NCBI GenBank assembly: GCA_946999425.1
Contig: CAMQDG010000027.1
Location: forward strand, 1 to 18,090
Direction of reading: 5' to 3'
Source: an uncultured Peptoniphilus sp.
Lineage (GTDB): Bacteria > Bacillota > Clostridia > Tissierellales > Peptoniphilaceae
Length of the DNA stretch: 18,090 nt
Below are positions 6,613 through 13,791 of this stretch, piece by piece; position 1 is the first letter of the stretch; each line of letters opens with the position of its first letter. Both the position numbers and the translations under genes were made by a program. The notes beneath the pieces were generated by a model that was given only the letters and a program-made list of their open reading frames with translations, did not search any database and was not told where the DNA came from.

Positions 6613-8271
6613 ATGGATATAGAAAAGATTGACGGTAATTTATTGAAATCAGCTTTGGCAGGAGCAGTAAATTATCTTTTATTAAATAAAGACCATGTCA
6701 ATGCTCTGAATGTATTCCCTGTGCCCGATGGAGATACAGGTACAAATATGAGCTTGACTTCAAAGTCAGCTATTAAGATGGTTGAAAAGACAGAATCAAA
6801 TGATGTTCACGAAGTTGCCATGGCAGCTGCAAGGGGCTCACTTATGGGAGCAAGAGGTAATTCTGGAGTTATTCTTTCCCAATTTTTAAGGGGATTTGCA
6901 GAAGGACTTACAGATGTAAAAGAAATAGGGATAAAAGAACTTGCTTATGCCCTAAAAAAGGCATCAGAGACAACTTATAAGGCTGTTATGAAACCCACTG
7001 AAGGAACTATTCTTACAGTAGGACGTGAAACAAGTGATTTTGCAATTAAGAATTATAAAAAATATATGGACCTTAAAAGTTTTGGAAGGGACCTAATAAA
7101 AGAAGCTTACATTTCTCTTGAGAAGACTCCGGAAAAACTTAGCGTTTTAAAGGAAGCGGGAGTAGTGGATTCAGGTGGTGCAGGCCTTGTATATTTACTG
7201 GAAGGAGCTTATAAAACTCTTTGCGGTGAAAAGATTCAGTCTGTTGAAGAAGACGAACAATTAAAAAATAAAAAACAAAAAGAAATTCACTTAAATGATG
7301 ACTTTAACGAAGAATTAGAATTCGGATATTGCACAGAGTTTGTAATTTCTACAAGTTATGAAGACATAGATTCTTTTAAAGAAAAACTTTCACCTCTTGG
7401 AGACTGTCTTTTAGTAGTAGGAGGCAGCGGAACAGGAGTTATAAAAGTTCACGTTCACACAAATAACCCAGGAAAGGCTCTTGAATATGCAGTGGAACTT
7501 GGTCAATTGCAAGATATTAAAATTGACAACATGAGATATCAACATAGGGAAACCTTATTTGATGAAGCTCAAGTTCAAGCGGCAAAAAAAGAAAATAAAG
7601 AAGTAAAAATAGATAAAGATTACTCTTTCATTGCAGTTTCCATGGGAGAAAAAATGAATGAAGTTTTCAAAAGCTTAAATGTAGATTATATAGTTGAAGG
7701 CGGACAAACAATGAATCCTTCAACAGAAGATTTTATGAAAGCAATTGACAAATGTAGTGGAAAAACTATTTTTATAATTCCTAATAATTCAAATATAATT
7801 CTTGCTGCAGAACAAGCACAAAAATTATCTGAAAGAAATGTAATAGTTATTCCATCAAAATCAATTCCTGAGGGAATATCTGCAATAGTTGAATTTAATC
7901 CGAATTTAAGTCCTGAAGAAAACGAAAAGAACATGAAAGATTATATGGCTACAGTAAAATCAGCCCAAGTAACTTATGCAGTCCGTGATACTGTTTCTGA
8001 AGGAAGACAAATAAAAAAAGATGAAATAATAGGTCTTACAGGGAAAAGAATAGTATCTTTCGGTAAGGACGTAAATGAAGTTGCCTTTAAATTAATTGAA
8101 GAAATGGTTGACGAAGATTCATCAGTTATAACCATATATTATGGCAATGGTTTAAAGGAAGAAGATACAGAAGAACTTTTAGAAAGACTGGAAGAAAGTT
8201 TTGACGAACAAGACATAGAGTTTGTAGAAGGTTCACAGCCTCTATACTATTATATAATTGCAGTAGAATAA
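6613..8271 (+). CDS. fakA: Fatty acid kinase catalytic subunit (DhaL/DegV fusion, YloV)
   Basis: 552 residues, standard for FakA. It phosphorylates fatty acids held by a FakB partner, feeding acyl-phosphate into phospholipid synthesis. The N-terminal DhaL-type ATP domain (about 1-200) shows NVFPVPDGDTGTNM with Asp39 and Asp41 for Mg-ATP binding, GARGNSGVILSQFLRG (79-94) and DSGGAG (186-191). A central linker domain contains GYCTEFV and VHVHTNNPG. The C-terminal DegV-like part includes EGGQTMNPSTEDFM and IIPNNSNIILAAEQA. GAGAGG precedes the ATG. No FakB gene is in the window. The stop codon lies inside a terminator-like hairpin. Confidence 0.93.
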   Translation: MDIEKIDGNLLKSALAGAVNYLLLNKDHVNALNVFPVPDGDTGTNMSLTSKSAIKMVEKTESNDVHEVAMAAARGSLMGARGNSGVILSQFLRGFAEGLTDVKEIGIKELAYALKKASETTYKAVMKPTEGTILTVGRETSDFAIKNYKKYMDLKSFGRDLIKEAYISLEKTPEKLSVLKEAGVVDSGGAGLVYLLEGAYKTLCGEKIQSVEEDEQLKNKKQKEIHLNDDFNEELEFGYCTEFVISTSYEDIDSFKEKLSPLGDCLLVVGGSGTGVIKVHVHTNNPGKALEYAVELGQLQDIKIDNMRYQHRETLFDEAQVQAAKKENKEVKIDKDYSFIAVSMGEKMNEVFKSLNVDYIVEGGQTMNPSTEDFMKAIDKCSGKTIFIIPNNSNIILAAEQAQKLSERNVIVIPSKSIPEGISAIVEFNPNLSPEENEKNMKDYMATVKSAQVTYAVRDTVSEGRQIKKDEIIGLTGKRIVSFGKDVNEVAFKLIEEMVDEDSSVITIYYGNGLKEEDTEELLERLEESFDEQDIEFVEGSQPLYYYIIAVE

Positions 8272-8297
8272 GTGGGTTTTTACCTGCTTATTTTTTT
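8268..8297 (+). terminator. Terminator-like hairpin between fakA and recG
   Basis: ATAAGTGGG (8268-8276) pairs with CCTGCTTAT (8283-8291), nine pairs with two G-U, then a T run to 8297. The fakA stop TAA is inside the 5' arm, and the recG ribosome site AGGTGA begins right after the T run. It may attenuate recG expression within the operon. Confidence 0.65.
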
Positions 8298-8308
8298 AGG
8301 TGAGAAAT

Positions 8309-10327
8309 ATGAAATTAGAAGATTCCATAGAAAAAATAAAAGGCGTAGGACCAAAAAAAGCCCAGATTTTAAAAAAATTAAAAATAGAAAAAGTAGAAGA
8401 TTTAGTAAATTATTTTCCCAGATCCTATGAAGATATGAGTAAAATAAAAAACCTTAATCAAATTTTAGATGGAGAAAAAGCGGCCTTAAAATTAAAAGTC
8501 TGTGAAGAACCAAGGTTTCTTTATAAAAACAGACTTAAAATGATGACTGTTCCCATGACTGATGGAAAGGATAGGGCAGATGTAACATTTTTTAACTCAA
8601 ATTTTTTAAAACCTCAATTTCAAATAAATAGGGAATTTTATTTATATGGGAAAATAAAAAAATTCAGAGGAAGCTATCAAATATCCATGCCAATCTATGA
8701 ACCCTTAAATAAAAAAAATAAAATAGGAAAAATAGTACCCTATTATCCCTTAACTAAAGAAATAAGCAACAATGAATTAATAAAACTCACTGACTTAGTC
8801 TTAAAAGAATTGAATTTTGAAAATATAATTCCTGAAAATTTAATAGAAAAATATAAACTTTTAAACAGAGATAAAGTCATAAGACAGCTACACAGACCTT
8901 CTGATGAAAATCTTTTTGATCTTGCAAGAAAGACCTATGTATTTGAAGAATTTTTAGTTTATTTAACGGGTCTTATGAGTCTAAAAAAAGAAAAAGAAGA
9001 AATAACTAAAGAGGCCTTTAAAAACTTTGCCTTAGAAGAACTCTATAAAAAAATACCCTTTGAACTTACAAATTCACAAAAAAAAGTAGTTGAAGAATCA
9101 ATAGAAGACCTTTCAAAAAAAAGACCTATGTCAAGACTTATACAAGGGGATGTAGGAAGCGGAAAAACTATAGTTGCCATGATTTTAATGTACCTTGCCT
9201 TTATTAACGGATATCAAGCAGCCCTAATGGCTCCAACTGAAATACTTGCAAAGCAGCACTATGAAAACTTTAAAAATATTTTAGGGGACTTGGGAGTAAA
9301 TATAAGCCTTTTAACAGGAAGTGATACTGCAAAAAAAAGACAGGAAAGTCTTCAAGGCTTAAAAGAAGGCACAATAAACATGGTTGTGGGAACTCACGCA
9401 CTTTTTTATGATAATGTTGAATTTAAAAATTTAGGGCTCACAGTAATAGATGAGCAACACAGATTTGGAGTTGAACAGAGAAAAAAACTTGCAGAGAAGG
9501 GAATAAATACTCTTATTATGACTGCAACACCTATACCCAGGACTCTTGCTTTAACAATTTATAATGACCTTGATATTTCAACCATAGATGCCTTACCTGA
9601 GGGTAGACAGAAGATAGAAACTTTTACCATAGGACCTCAAGGACTTATAAAAAGTTTGGAATTTATAAAAACTGAGCTATTAAAAAATCACCAAGCCTAT
9701 ATAGTCTGTCCCATGATAGATGAAAATGAAAACCTTGATCTTTCCAGTGTAAATAAAGTTTATAGGGAAATTGTAAAATACTACAAAGATTATAAGGTTG
9801 GACTTTTACACGGACAAATGAAGGCAGAAGAAAAAGAAAAAGTTATGGAAGACTTTGCCAAAAATAAAATAAATATTTTAGTCTCCACAACAGTTGTTGA
9901 AGTGGGAGTTAATGTAAAAAATGCAACAGTAATTTTAATAGTTAATGCTGAAAGATTCGGCCTGTCTCAGCTTCACCAACTAAGAGGAAGAGTTGGAAGA
10001 GGAGAGGACAAGGGCTATTGTATTTTATATAATAAAAGTTCTTCAGATATAGCTCTTGAAAGAATGAAAGTATTAAATTCATCAACAGATGGATTTTATA
10101 TAGCCAAACAGGATTTACTTTTAAGAGGAACAGGCGATATATTTGGTCTAAGACAATCGGGAATACCAGAATTTAAATTTGCAGATCCTCTTAAAGATAA
10201 GGTCATACTGGAAAAAGTCTTAGAGGAAAGTTCAAATATATTAAAGGAAGATCCACAAGTGAAATCTGAAAAAAATAAAAATTTAAAAAGAGCCATAGAT
10301 AAACTTTTATCTGCAAAAGTTAATTAA
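8309..10327 (+). CDS. recG: ATP-dependent DNA helicase RecG
   Basis: 672 residues, full length. It remodels stalled forks and Holliday junctions. The N-terminal wedge region starts with a KGVGPKKAQILKKL helix-hairpin-like segment. Helicase motifs in order: Walker A GDVGSGKT (280-287), GTHALF, DEQH box (381-384), TATPIPRTLA (from 405), LLHGQM (499-504), VVEVGVNV, and QLRGRVGRG motif VI (557-565). I choose ATG 8309 with AGGTGA five bases upstream. A GTG at 8300 (three residues longer) overlaps that ribosome site and is less likely. It follows fakA at 37 bases and is separated from it by a terminator-like hairpin. Confidence 0.96.
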   Translation: MKLEDSIEKIKGVGPKKAQILKKLKIEKVEDLVNYFPRSYEDMSKIKNLNQILDGEKAALKLKVCEEPRFLYKNRLKMMTVPMTDGKDRADVTFFNSNFLKPQFQINREFYLYGKIKKFRGSYQISMPIYEPLNKKNKIGKIVPYYPLTKEISNNELIKLTDLVLKELNFENIIPENLIEKYKLLNRDKVIRQLHRPSDENLFDLARKTYVFEEFLVYLTGLMSLKKEKEEITKEAFKNFALEELYKKIPFELTNSQKKVVEESIEDLSKKRPMSRLIQGDVGSGKTIVAMILMYLAFINGYQAALMAPTEILAKQHYENFKNILGDLGVNISLLTGSDTAKKRQESLQGLKEGTINMVVGTHALFYDNVEFKNLGLTVIDEQHRFGVEQRKKLAEKGINTLIMTATPIPRTLALTIYNDLDISTIDALPEGRQKIETFTIGPQGLIKSLEFIKTELLKNHQAYIVCPMIDENENLDLSSVNKVYREIVKYYKDYKVGLLHGQMKAEEKEKVMEDFAKNKINILVSTTVVEVGVNVKNATVILIVNAERFGLSQLHQLRGRVGRGEDKGYCILYNKSSSDIALERMKVLNSSTDGFYIAKQDLLLRGTGDIFGLRQSGIPEFKFADPLKDKVILEKVLEESSNILKEDPQVKSEKNKNLKRAIDKLLSAKVN

Positions 10328-10328
10328 A

Positions 10329-10357
10329 TTGTTACTTTTCAACATTTATGTTAAAAT
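10329..10357 (+). promoter_or_regulatory. Promoter before rsmD
   Basis: -35 TTGTTA (10329-10334), 17-bp spacer, TGn and -10 TAAAAT (10352-10357), starting just after the recG stop. It suggests rsmD-coaD and the following gene can be transcribed independently of recG. The ribosome site GGAGG follows. Confidence 0.6.
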
Positions 10358-10375
10358 GTAAATTATTGGAGGAAT

Positions 10376-10915
10376 ATGAGAGTAATTGCCGGAACAGCTA
10401 AGGGTTTTAAACTTTTTTCACCTAAAGATGAAAGTATAAGACCAACAGTTGATAGAGTTAAAGAATCAGTTTACAATATATTAGGTCAATATTTTGAAGG
10501 CTTGGATGCCCTTGATTTATTTGCAGGCTCAGGTGCCAACGGAATAGAATTTCTATCAAGGGGAGCAAATCTTGCAAGCTTTGTAGATGCATCTGAAGAA
10601 GCTATAAAAATAATAAATAAAAATCTTGAACATACAAGGCTTAAAGACAAAGCTCAAGTTTTTAAAATGGACTACAAAAGATTTTTAAAGACCACAAATG
10701 GTAAATTCAACTTTATATATTTGGATCCACCCTTTGAAGATTTGCATAAATATAAAACAGCTTTGAGAATAATAAGAGACCGTTCTCTTTTAAAAGAAAA
10801 GGGTCTTGTCATAGCAGAAGTCGAAAAAACAAAAAAAATTGATTCTGAGGGCTATGAGATAGTTCAGAAAAGGGATTACGGTAATACGTCCATATTATTT
10901 TTGGAAATTTTATGA
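10376..10915 (+). CDS. rsmD: 16S rRNA (guanine-966-N2) methyltransferase
   Basis: 179 residues. It methylates G966 of 16S rRNA during 30S assembly using S-adenosylmethionine. The start MRVIAGTAKG and the IRPTVDRVKESVYNIL block are family signatures. The AdoMet motif is DLFAGSG (47-53) and the catalytic motif is DPPF (117-120). GGAGG precedes the ATG. The stop overlaps the coaD start (ATGA), so the two are translationally coupled, the common Firmicute rsmD-coaD arrangement. Confidence 0.95.
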   Translation: MRVIAGTAKGFKLFSPKDESIRPTVDRVKESVYNILGQYFEGLDALDLFAGSGANGIEFLSRGANLASFVDASEEAIKIINKNLEHTRLKDKAQVFKMDYKRFLKTTNGKFNFIYLDPPFEDLHKYKTALRIIRDRSLLKEKGLVIAEVEKTKKIDSEGYEIVQKRDYGNTSILFLEIL

Positions 10916-11394
10916 AAGCAATATACGCAGGAAGCTTTGACCCTATAACTTACGGTCATTTAGATATAATAAAAAGAGCAAAAGATATATTCGGAGAGGT
11001 AATTGTCGCAGTACTTAACAATGTAAACAAAAAAGGACTTTTCACCGTAGAAGAAAGAATGGACCTTATAAGAAAAGTCTTAGGCGACGATTCGGATATA
11101 GAAATTGACTCTTTTACAGGTCTTTTAGTAGACTATGCAAAAGAAAAAAACTGTAAAGTAGTAGTAAGAGGTTTAAGAACGGCATCGGATTATGAAAATG
11201 AATATGCCGTAGCTACGGCAAACATGCACTACAAAGGAGGAGTAGAAACTATATTTTTACTTTCATCAAATAAAAATATATTCGTAAGCTCAACTTTAGC
11301 AAAAGAAGTTGCAATGTTTGACGGTGATTTAAGTTTATTTGTACCTGATATAATAGGTGAAGAAATGAAGAAAAAGTTAAATAGGAGGGTTTAG
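10912..11394 (+). CDS. coaD: Phosphopantetheine adenylyltransferase
   Basis: 160 residues, full length. It carries out the fourth step of CoA synthesis, transferring AMP to 4'-phosphopantetheine. The nucleotidyltransferase signature YAGSFDPITYGH (T13-H16) is at the start, RGLRT is at 86-90, and the second ATP motif SSTLAKEVA begins at 126. It overlaps rsmD by four bases, so translation probably depends partly on termination of rsmD. Confidence 0.96.
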   Translation: MKAIYAGSFDPITYGHLDIIKRAKDIFGEVIVAVLNNVNKKGLFTVEERMDLIRKVLGDDSDIEIDSFTGLLVDYAKEKNCKVVVRGLRTASDYENEYAVATANMHYKGGVETIFLLSSNKNIFVSSTLAKEVAMFDGDLSLFVPDIIGEEMKKKLNRRV

Positions 11395-11395
11395 T

Positions 11396-11836
11396 ATGAC
11401 ACTTATGGAATTAGTTGATGAGTTAGAAGAACTTGTAGAAAAATCAGGAAGTATTCCCCTAACAGGAAAGGCAATGCTTGACAAAGAAGAAGTTCTTGAA
11501 ATCATACATGATATAAAAAGTGAAATACCAACAGAGGTAAAAGAAGCAAAACAAATTTCATCAGAAAGAGATCTAATAATCAATGAAGCCCACGCAGAAG
11601 CTGATAAAATTTTAGCAGCAGCAAGATCTCATGCAGAAGAAATAATAAGAGAAGACGAGCTGGTATTAAAAGCAAATGCAAGAGCAGAAGAAATATTAAA
11701 AAGCGCAAACGAAGAATCACAACAAATAAGAGAAGGCGCAAGAGATTATGCTGACGGATTATTGGAAAACACCCAAACAAATCTTTCAGAAATAATACAA
11801 ATGTTAAATGATAACAGACAGGAACTTAGGGGCTAA
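11396..11836 (+). CDS. Coiled-coil protein of unknown function (DivIVA/ATPase subunit-like)
   Basis: 146 residues. A helical N terminus (MELVDELEELVEKSGSIPL, then KAMLDKEEVLEIIHDI) leads into a long Ala/Glu-rich coiled coil with repeats such as EAHAEADKILAAARSHAEEI and ANARAEEILKSA. This composition makes automatic pipelines call similar proteins V-ATPase subunit or ATPase, but no nucleotide-binding motif is present. It starts one base after the coaD stop with AGGAGG (11383-11388), so it belongs to that operon. A scaffold or division-related role is only a guess from similarity to DivIVA-like coils. The terminator begins inside its last codons. Confidence 0.85.
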   Translation: MTLMELVDELEELVEKSGSIPLTGKAMLDKEEVLEIIHDIKSEIPTEVKEAKQISSERDLIINEAHAEADKILAAARSHAEEIIREDELVLKANARAEEILKSANEESQQIREGARDYADGLLENTQTNLSEIIQMLNDNRQELRG

Positions 11837-11854
11837 CTCAAGTTCCTTTTTTTT
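11820..11854 (+). terminator. Terminator overlapping the end of the coiled-coil gene
   Basis: AGGAACTT (11820-11827) pairs with AAGTTCCT (11840-11847), followed by seven more T. The 5' arm encodes the final residues and the stop TAA sits in the loop. Confidence 0.85.
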
Positions 11855-11864
11855 GAGGCGAAAA

Positions 11865-11966
11865 ATGGATTTTTCGAAAAGATCAAAGACCATCAGAAAA
11901 ATAAAGGACCTGAAACAAAAAGAAATGGCAAAAAAGTTAGCAGTAGAAATGAGGACAAAATTATGA
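11865..11966 (+). CDS. 33-residue ORF resembling the start of an XRE helix-turn-helix protein
   Basis: A short ORF. Its peptide begins MDFSKRSKTIRKIKDLKQ and continues KEMAKKLAVEM, close to the first two helices of many XRE/Cro repressors (pattern MDFS-R-KT-RK-K-L-QKEMAKKL-V), then stops where the recognition helix should follow. A GAGG (11855-11858) is suitably placed. The ATG lies inside a perfect hairpin, CGAAAAA/TTTTTCG (11859-11876). It is either a decayed repressor remnant or a genuine small protein. The stop overlaps the next ORF by ATGA. It sits just after a strong terminator, with no clear promoter of its own. Confidence 0.45.
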   Translation: MDFSKRSKTIRKIKDLKQKEMAKKLAVEMRTKL

Positions 11967-12064
11967 TAAGCACCTTCTTAAAAATAATAATAGGAGCAGT
12001 ATTAATAGCAATCCCAGCATTTTTAATGGTAGCATTTGATACGGATAAAAATGAAAAAAATTAA
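11963..12064 (+). CDS. 33-residue single-helix membrane peptide
   Basis: The peptide has one hydrophobic helix (LKIIIGAVLIAIPAFLMVAF, residues 6-25) and a charged tail ending in KNEKN. It begins within the stop codon of the preceding small ORF, with GAGG (11951-11954) eight bases upstream, a layout suggesting coupled translation. A strong terminator follows nine bases after its stop. I do not recognise a family. Size and topology fit small membrane proteins in general, including but not limited to toxin-like peptides. The evidence for expression is only the ribosome site, the overlap and the terminator. Confidence 0.45.
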   Translation: MISTFLKIIIGAVLIAIPAFLMVAFDTDKNEKN

Positions 12065-12073
12065 AAAATAAAT

Positions 12074-12115
12074 AAAAAGCTCTGAAGTTTGAAAAATAAA
12101 ACTTTAGAGCTTTTT
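12074..12115. terminator. Bidirectional terminator
   Basis: A 17-bp stem AAAAAGCTCTGAAGTTT / AAACTTTAGAGCTTTTT with one G-U, loop 12091-12097. A and T runs at both ends let it end transcripts from the small ORFs (plus) and the orphan gene (minus). Confidence 0.88.
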
Positions 12116-12142
12116 AAATTACAATTAAAAAAGATTATAAAC

Positions 12143-12604
12143 TTATCTTGAAAAGAAATATACATACAATTTGTTTGTAGAAGAATCAAAAATTTTTATG
12201 TAAGATTTGCTTCCACTTGTTCCAAAAGTATATTTACCTTTCTCAGCAAGATTGTCAGGTAAAATTTCCATACCTACATACTTACGACAATAGATTTGCA
12301 TATCTTGAACATAAGGGTCTTGTAAAAAACTATAATTTTCAAAAGAAAACCAATCATTTCTGTCTTTAAAATATGATTCATGACCTCTTTTTAGTTTAAA
12401 AATATAAAAATCAATTCCCCTTGGGGCAAACCCCTTAGTATTATCTAAATTAGTTTTTAATACAAAATCTTTGGAAAGTTCATGTATTTCATAATCCTGC
12501 ATAATATTTTCACATCCTCGTAAAAGGAAAATAAAACTTATGCAAATTAAAACGAAAACAAGTAAAATATTTTTTATAGATTTTATCATAGGCAAATTAA
12601 TCAT
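12143..12604 (-). CDS. Orphan membrane-anchored or secreted protein
   Basis: 153 residues as given. I recognise no family. The N terminus has Lys residues then a strong hydrophobic segment (ILLVFVLICISFIFLL, about 13-28), followed by RGCEN, a poor lipobox because Arg sits before Gly-Cys. The rest is an extracellular-looking domain rich in Tyr, Phe, Asp and Ser. It could be a membrane-anchored protein or lipoprotein. Start choice is uncertain: ATG 12604 and ATG 12589 both lack a clear ribosome site. A promoter at 12729-12757 would give a leader over 100 bases with an 18-codon ORF in the same frame. Alone between a terminator and the yprB-like gene, it looks accessory. Confidence 0.65.
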   Translation of the reverse strand: MINLPMIKSIKNILLVFVLICISFIFLLRGCENIMQDYEIHELSKDFVLKTNLDNTKGFAPRGIDFYIFKLKRGHESYFKDRNDWFSFENYSFLQDPYVQDMQIYCRKYVGMEILPDNLAEKGKYTFGTSGSKSYIKIFDSSTNKLYVYFFSR

Positions 12605-12628
12605 TCATATTTAACACATATTTATAGT

Positions 12629-12685
12629 TTAGACTAAAATTAGTAGGAAAAAAACCATATTAATTGGTATTTTTTTTACTTTCAT
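12629..12685 (-). other. 18-codon hydrophobic leader ORF
   Basis: On the minus strand, ATG at 12685 encodes MKVKKIPINMVFFLLILV and stops. AGGATG lies a few bases upstream. It is in the same frame as the orphan gene, with stops between them, and looks like a second signal-peptide-like start. It may be a leader peptide or the stub of a decayed gene. Confidence 0.3.
12648..12677 (-). terminator. Weak hairpin with flanking A/T runs
   Basis: ACCA (12654-12657) and TGGT (12665-12668) form a short core extended by A/T pairing. On the minus strand it ends in a T run. It could terminate yprB read-through or attenuate the orphan gene in its leader. Confidence 0.35.
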
Positions 12686-12728
12686 AAGCCACATCCTAAA
12701 TAAAATATTTACAATAAAGACTAATTAA

Positions 12729-12757
12729 ATTATACTAAAATACAAATAAGATTACAA
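12729..12757 (-). promoter_or_regulatory. Promoter for the orphan minus-strand gene
   Basis: On the minus strand: -35 TTGTAA (12752-12757), 17-bp spacer, -10 TATAAT (12729-12734). It lies just downstream of the yprB-like stop and points at the 18-codon ORF and the orphan gene. Confidence 0.6.
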
Positions 12758-12770
12758 TAGAAAAAAACTA

Positions 12771-13664
12771 CTAATTGAACTTAATTTTATTTTCTATAAT
12801 TGCCTTAATTAAGCCTAGAGAATTTTTATACAGGGTTTTCTTACCCAGTTTTAAAACAAGTATATTTTCCGGGCTTTCTATTTGACTTTTTAAGAAATTT
12901 TCTTTTAAGAAAATATAGTTACAGGTGGTATTTTTATTATATAGAGCCTTTTCCGTAAAAATTTTAAGGTAAAAATTATTTTCCAGGGCCTTTATTTCAT
13001 AGACCTTGTTTGAAAAATATAAATTGTTTGAATTAGTTTTTCCCTTTACATATAAAATATCATTTTCAAAATTAATTTCTTTTATTAAAAATTTTTTATT
13101 GTCATAAAAAAAGCTCATCTTATCTTCAACGTAATCTTTTATCCTATCTAAATAAATAAGACCCTTTACATCAAGGCTATTGTGCTTTCCTATTGAATCT
13201 AAATATTTTTCATCTTTTGTTTTCAAATAATTTTTGTAGCAGTCTATTACTTGAGAACCCTTTATATCTTCTTCCCTGTAAAGTCCGAAAAATTTTTCCA
13301 TTGTGCCTTGCTTTAAATTTTCACTTTCAAATAAATAAGCATATTTTTTTGCAACTTGATAGTAGTCAAGACTTTTAAATTCAAAGTTTATATTGTATTT
13401 TTCCCCCTTATATTTAAGAAGTTTTAAATCAAACCTGTCCCCGTTGTATGTAACAACTAATTTATCCCTTGTTTCTTTATAAATTATTTCCAAAAGCTCT
13501 ATTTCTTCTTTTAAATTTGTAAGGACATAGGTTATAACTTGATTTTCTTTAGTAAAACTTGCACTTATTATGGGAGAATTTTTACTTAAACCGAGGGTTT
13601 CCAAGTCAAGATATATGACATTTTCATTTAAAATTTTTTCTGTTTTATTAATATATTTTTTCAT
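12771..13664 (-). CDS. YprB-like RNase H-fold exonuclease
   Basis: 297 residues. It is a DEDD-type nuclease domain of the RNase_H_2/YprB group. The three metal-binding motifs are visible: YLDLET (residues 19-24, Asp and Glu), VTYNGDRFDLKLL (about 94-106), and HNSLDVKGL (about 163-171). The C-terminal 110 residues have no recognised domain but resemble the extra region of YprB proteins. A purine-rich AAGAAGGGA precedes the ATG. It is divergent from nifS and monocistronic. The substrate is unknown; single-stranded DNA or RNA is expected from the fold. Confidence 0.85.
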   Translation of the reverse strand: MKKYINKTEKILNENVIYLDLETLGLSKNSPIISASFTKENQVITYVLTNLKEEIELLEIIYKETRDKLVVTYNGDRFDLKLLKYKGEKYNINFEFKSLDYYQVAKKYAYLFESENLKQGTMEKFFGLYREEDIKGSQVIDCYKNYLKTKDEKYLDSIGKHNSLDVKGLIYLDRIKDYVEDKMSFFYDNKKFLIKEINFENDILYVKGKTNSNNLYFSNKVYEIKALENNFYLKIFTEKALYNKNTTCNYIFLKENFLKSQIESPENILVLKLGKKTLYKNSLGLIKAIIENKIKFN

Positions 13665-13680
13665 TTTTTATCCCTTCTTA

Positions 13681-13709
13681 ATTATATCCTAATCTTAATT
13701 ATTCCAACA
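13681..13709 (-). promoter_or_regulatory. Promoter of the YprB-like gene
   Basis: The minus-strand -10 TATAAT (13681-13686) is perfect. The -35 is weak (TGTTGG at 17-bp spacing, or TTGGAA at 15). The predicted start falls near the purine-rich ribosome site, so the leader is very short. Confidence 0.45.
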
Positions 13710-13713
13710 GCTA

Positions 13714-13722
13714 TGGTATAAT
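13714..13722 (+). promoter_or_regulatory. Extended -10 promoter of nifS-thiI
   Basis: TGGTATAAT is a full extended -10 consensus. No convincing -35 is visible. The leader to the nifS ATG would be about 63 bases. It is back to back with the yprB promoter. Confidence 0.55.
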
Positions 13723-13791
13723 AAATCCATTGAAAGTTTATATGCTTATATTTTTTATAAAATAAAATTTTTTAATGGGGAATGAAATTTA

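Noticed and set aside
8300..8308. GTG start three codons upstream for recG
   Set aside because: It overlaps the AGGTGA ribosome site that serves the ATG at 8309.
12605..12770. tRNA or other structured RNA between the orphan gene and the YprB-like gene
   Set aside because: No cloverleaf or GTTC-type T-loop seen; only the minus-strand promoter, short ORF and weak hairpin listed above.
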